A DNA stretch of 64,000 bases, from NCBI RefSeq assembly GCF_023016045.1, contig NZ_JALKAP010000004.1, positions 62,001 through 126,000 on the forward strand. The letters run 5' to 3'. This stretch comes from Marinobacter sp. S6332. Lineage in GTDB: Bacteria; Pseudomonadota; Gammaproteobacteria; Pseudomonadales; Oleiphilaceae. A program made the translations under genes and the position numbers. This document shows, one piece after another, positions 62,980 to 64,000 of the stretch; position 1 is the first letter of the stretch; each line of letters starts with the position of its first letter. The notes under the pieces are model-generated. The model was not told the origin of the DNA. It worked only from the letters and a program-made list of their open reading frames with translations, and did no database searches.

Positions 62980-63984
62980 TTACTGGCTTTTTTGCGACTG
63001 CTTGCGCACATCGCCGGGGGTTTTTCCTGTCCATGTGCGGTAGGCTTTGGTGAAGCTTGCCTGATCACTAAATCCAAGCTTTTCAGCAATGGATTCCAGT
63101 GGCACATTGGTGTCTCTCAAGTATAAGGTTGCGAAGCTTTCCCGAATTTCGTTTCTTACCTCACGAAATGAAGTACCTGCACTGGCAAGGTGTTGGCGCA
63201 GGGTGCGAGCACTTATGTCGAGGCGCCGGGCAATATTACTTGTCGTGCAAGGTCGGCCAGGCTGGCTCATGATCATTTCCCGAACCTGCATCAGTGTTTC
63301 ATCGGCCTGTCCGGTTTGTTGTCCGGCTATTTTTCGTGTGCGGGCCAAAAGAAACTGAAGGCTTACGTTATCCTTCTGGCTAGGCTGCCCTTTCAATGTC
63401 ATGGTTATCTGGTTATAGGGCGCGTCGAAGTGAAACTCGCAATCCGTAGCCAGTGACTGCCATGAGCTGGCATCACGCCGTGCCGGGAAAGCAAATTGGA
63501 TGTCGAAATGCTCGCATACCTCCGCAGACACCCGGTGAATACTGCCCATGTACATTTTGGTTATACAGGGGTTGAGCTCACCAAGCCCCCATGTGTCGAG
63601 CAGGCGAATATTGAAGGTTGGTCCGGTAGAGTTAAGCTCCATATCCATCAAGGGCAGGCCAACACGCAGGTACTGGACAATCATGCTGATAAGTTGTCGC
63701 GGGTTATCCTGACCAAGTACGGCAAACCCAAGCAGACCGTGGCTGGGCAAATCCAGCTGTTGCCCGAACTGGAAGGCCGCTCTCTCGTCTTTCATCAGCC
63801 AGTCTGCTTTTCTCAGCACGGAGGTTATCTCCTGCATGCTGATACTTGCGTCTGGGTCATCCAGCATTGCGTCAGTAATATTGCTGTCGTTTAGAAGGGC
63901 TGCCCGTTTTACACCCCTGCGTTCCATAAATTCGATGAAGCGACGCGCATAGCGTGCAGAGATCAGGGGCACCTCAAGAGCCAT
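62980..63984 (-). CDS. AraC-family transcriptional regulator
   Basis: A 334-residue regulator: an N-terminal arabinose-binding-like domain of the OruR/PA2 type (VPLISARYARRFIEFMERRGV, LPSHGLLGFAVLGQDNPRQL) and C-terminal tandem HTH (about 235-330: TTSNIARRLDISARTLRQHL and LESIAEKLGFSDQASFTKAY, RTWTGKTPGDVRKQ). The start at 63984 is near the window edge and has no clear ribosome site; the true start might be just beyond. The 258 bases to the secreted-protein gene downstream hold no further gene that I see. Confidence 0.85.
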   Translation of the reverse strand: MALEVPLISARYARRFIEFMERRGVKRAALLNDSNITDAMLDDPDASISMQEITSVLRKADWLMKDERAAFQFGQQLDLPSHGLLGFAVLGQDNPRQLISMIVQYLRVGLPLMDMELNSTGPTFNIRLLDTWGLGELNPCITKMYMGSIHRVSAEVCEHFDIQFAFPARRDASSWQSLATDCEFHFDAPYNQITMTLKGQPSQKDNVSLQFLLARTRKIAGQQTGQADETLMQVREMIMSQPGRPCTTSNIARRLDISARTLRQHLASAGTSFREVRNEIRESFATLYLRDTNVPLESIAEKLGFSDQASFTKAYRTWTGKTPGDVRKQSQKSQ

Positions 63985-64000
63985 ACGATTTGAAATATCC

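Overview
The window looks like a piece of a gammaproteobacterial chromosome, most probably Marinobacter or a close relative. The strongest evidence for the genus is the alcohol-forming fatty acyl-CoA reductase at 29047-30585, which closely resembles the 512-513 residue enzymes of Marinobacter wax-ester producers as I remember them. Housekeeping gene order (rnc-era-recO-pdxJ, barA/gacS, cysM-rlmD-relA-mazG, ppc, adk, tsaB, rsmJ, plsB, nudC, murI) is of the Pseudomonas/Marinobacter type. I see no rRNA, tRNA, CRISPR array, prophage, transposase or integron. Coding density is high and no gap between genes exceeds about 300 bases.

Layout. 1-3000 is the truncated rnc followed by era, recO and pdxJ, facing the large hybrid kinase barA (2982-5855, minus). 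6079-11525 is cysM, rlmD, relA and mazG. 11691-12293 holds two small convergent genes that are paralogues of each other. 12429-19383 is ppc, a tRNA-deacylase/HDOD fusion, adk, tsaB, a small unknown and rsmJ. 19421-21889 is plsB (minus), then nudC-murI, facing a two-gene minus operon (methyltransferase plus DUF2156 acyltransferase).

25643-28937 is a scarred region. It contains a REC-PAS-GGDEF protein that stops inside its GGDEF domain, then an HDOD protein (minus) and a MinD/FleN-like ATPase (plus) that have both lost their N-termini and are joined head to head at about position 28003. After it come the fatty acyl-CoA reductase, acetyl-CoA synthetase (acs) and an ErdR-type response regulator, then a dehydrogenase, an aminotransferase and small genes.

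38847-44697 is a LysR regulator divergent from a five-gene catabolic operon: an ACAD10/11-like acyl-CoA dehydrogenase, an SDR, an aminoglycoside-phosphotransferase-fold kinase, a histidine phosphatase and a second SDR. I read this as a split version of the ACAD10/ACAD11/Lva route, which uses phosphorylation to remove a 4-hydroxyl group from acyl-CoAs. 44698-59851 is a mosaic of single genes and pairs: DUF6279 lipoprotein, PBP4, tandem GST-N protein, GFA, sugar dehydrogenase with a Fur box, YaiI, YjdM, PCuAC, a CCGSCS-type peptide, GGDEF, CspA, crotonase plus CPBP protease, argP/argO, arfB, an esterase and rluF. 59987-62721 is a pair of secreted proteins of unknown role, and the window ends with an AraC regulator.

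The main non-coding discovery is a structured intergenic repeat present twice, in opposite orientations (33540-33724 and 41136-41248). Its 39-base core is nearly identical in the two copies. The long outer arms differ completely in sequence between copies yet pair within each copy, so the stem is preserved while its sequence is not.
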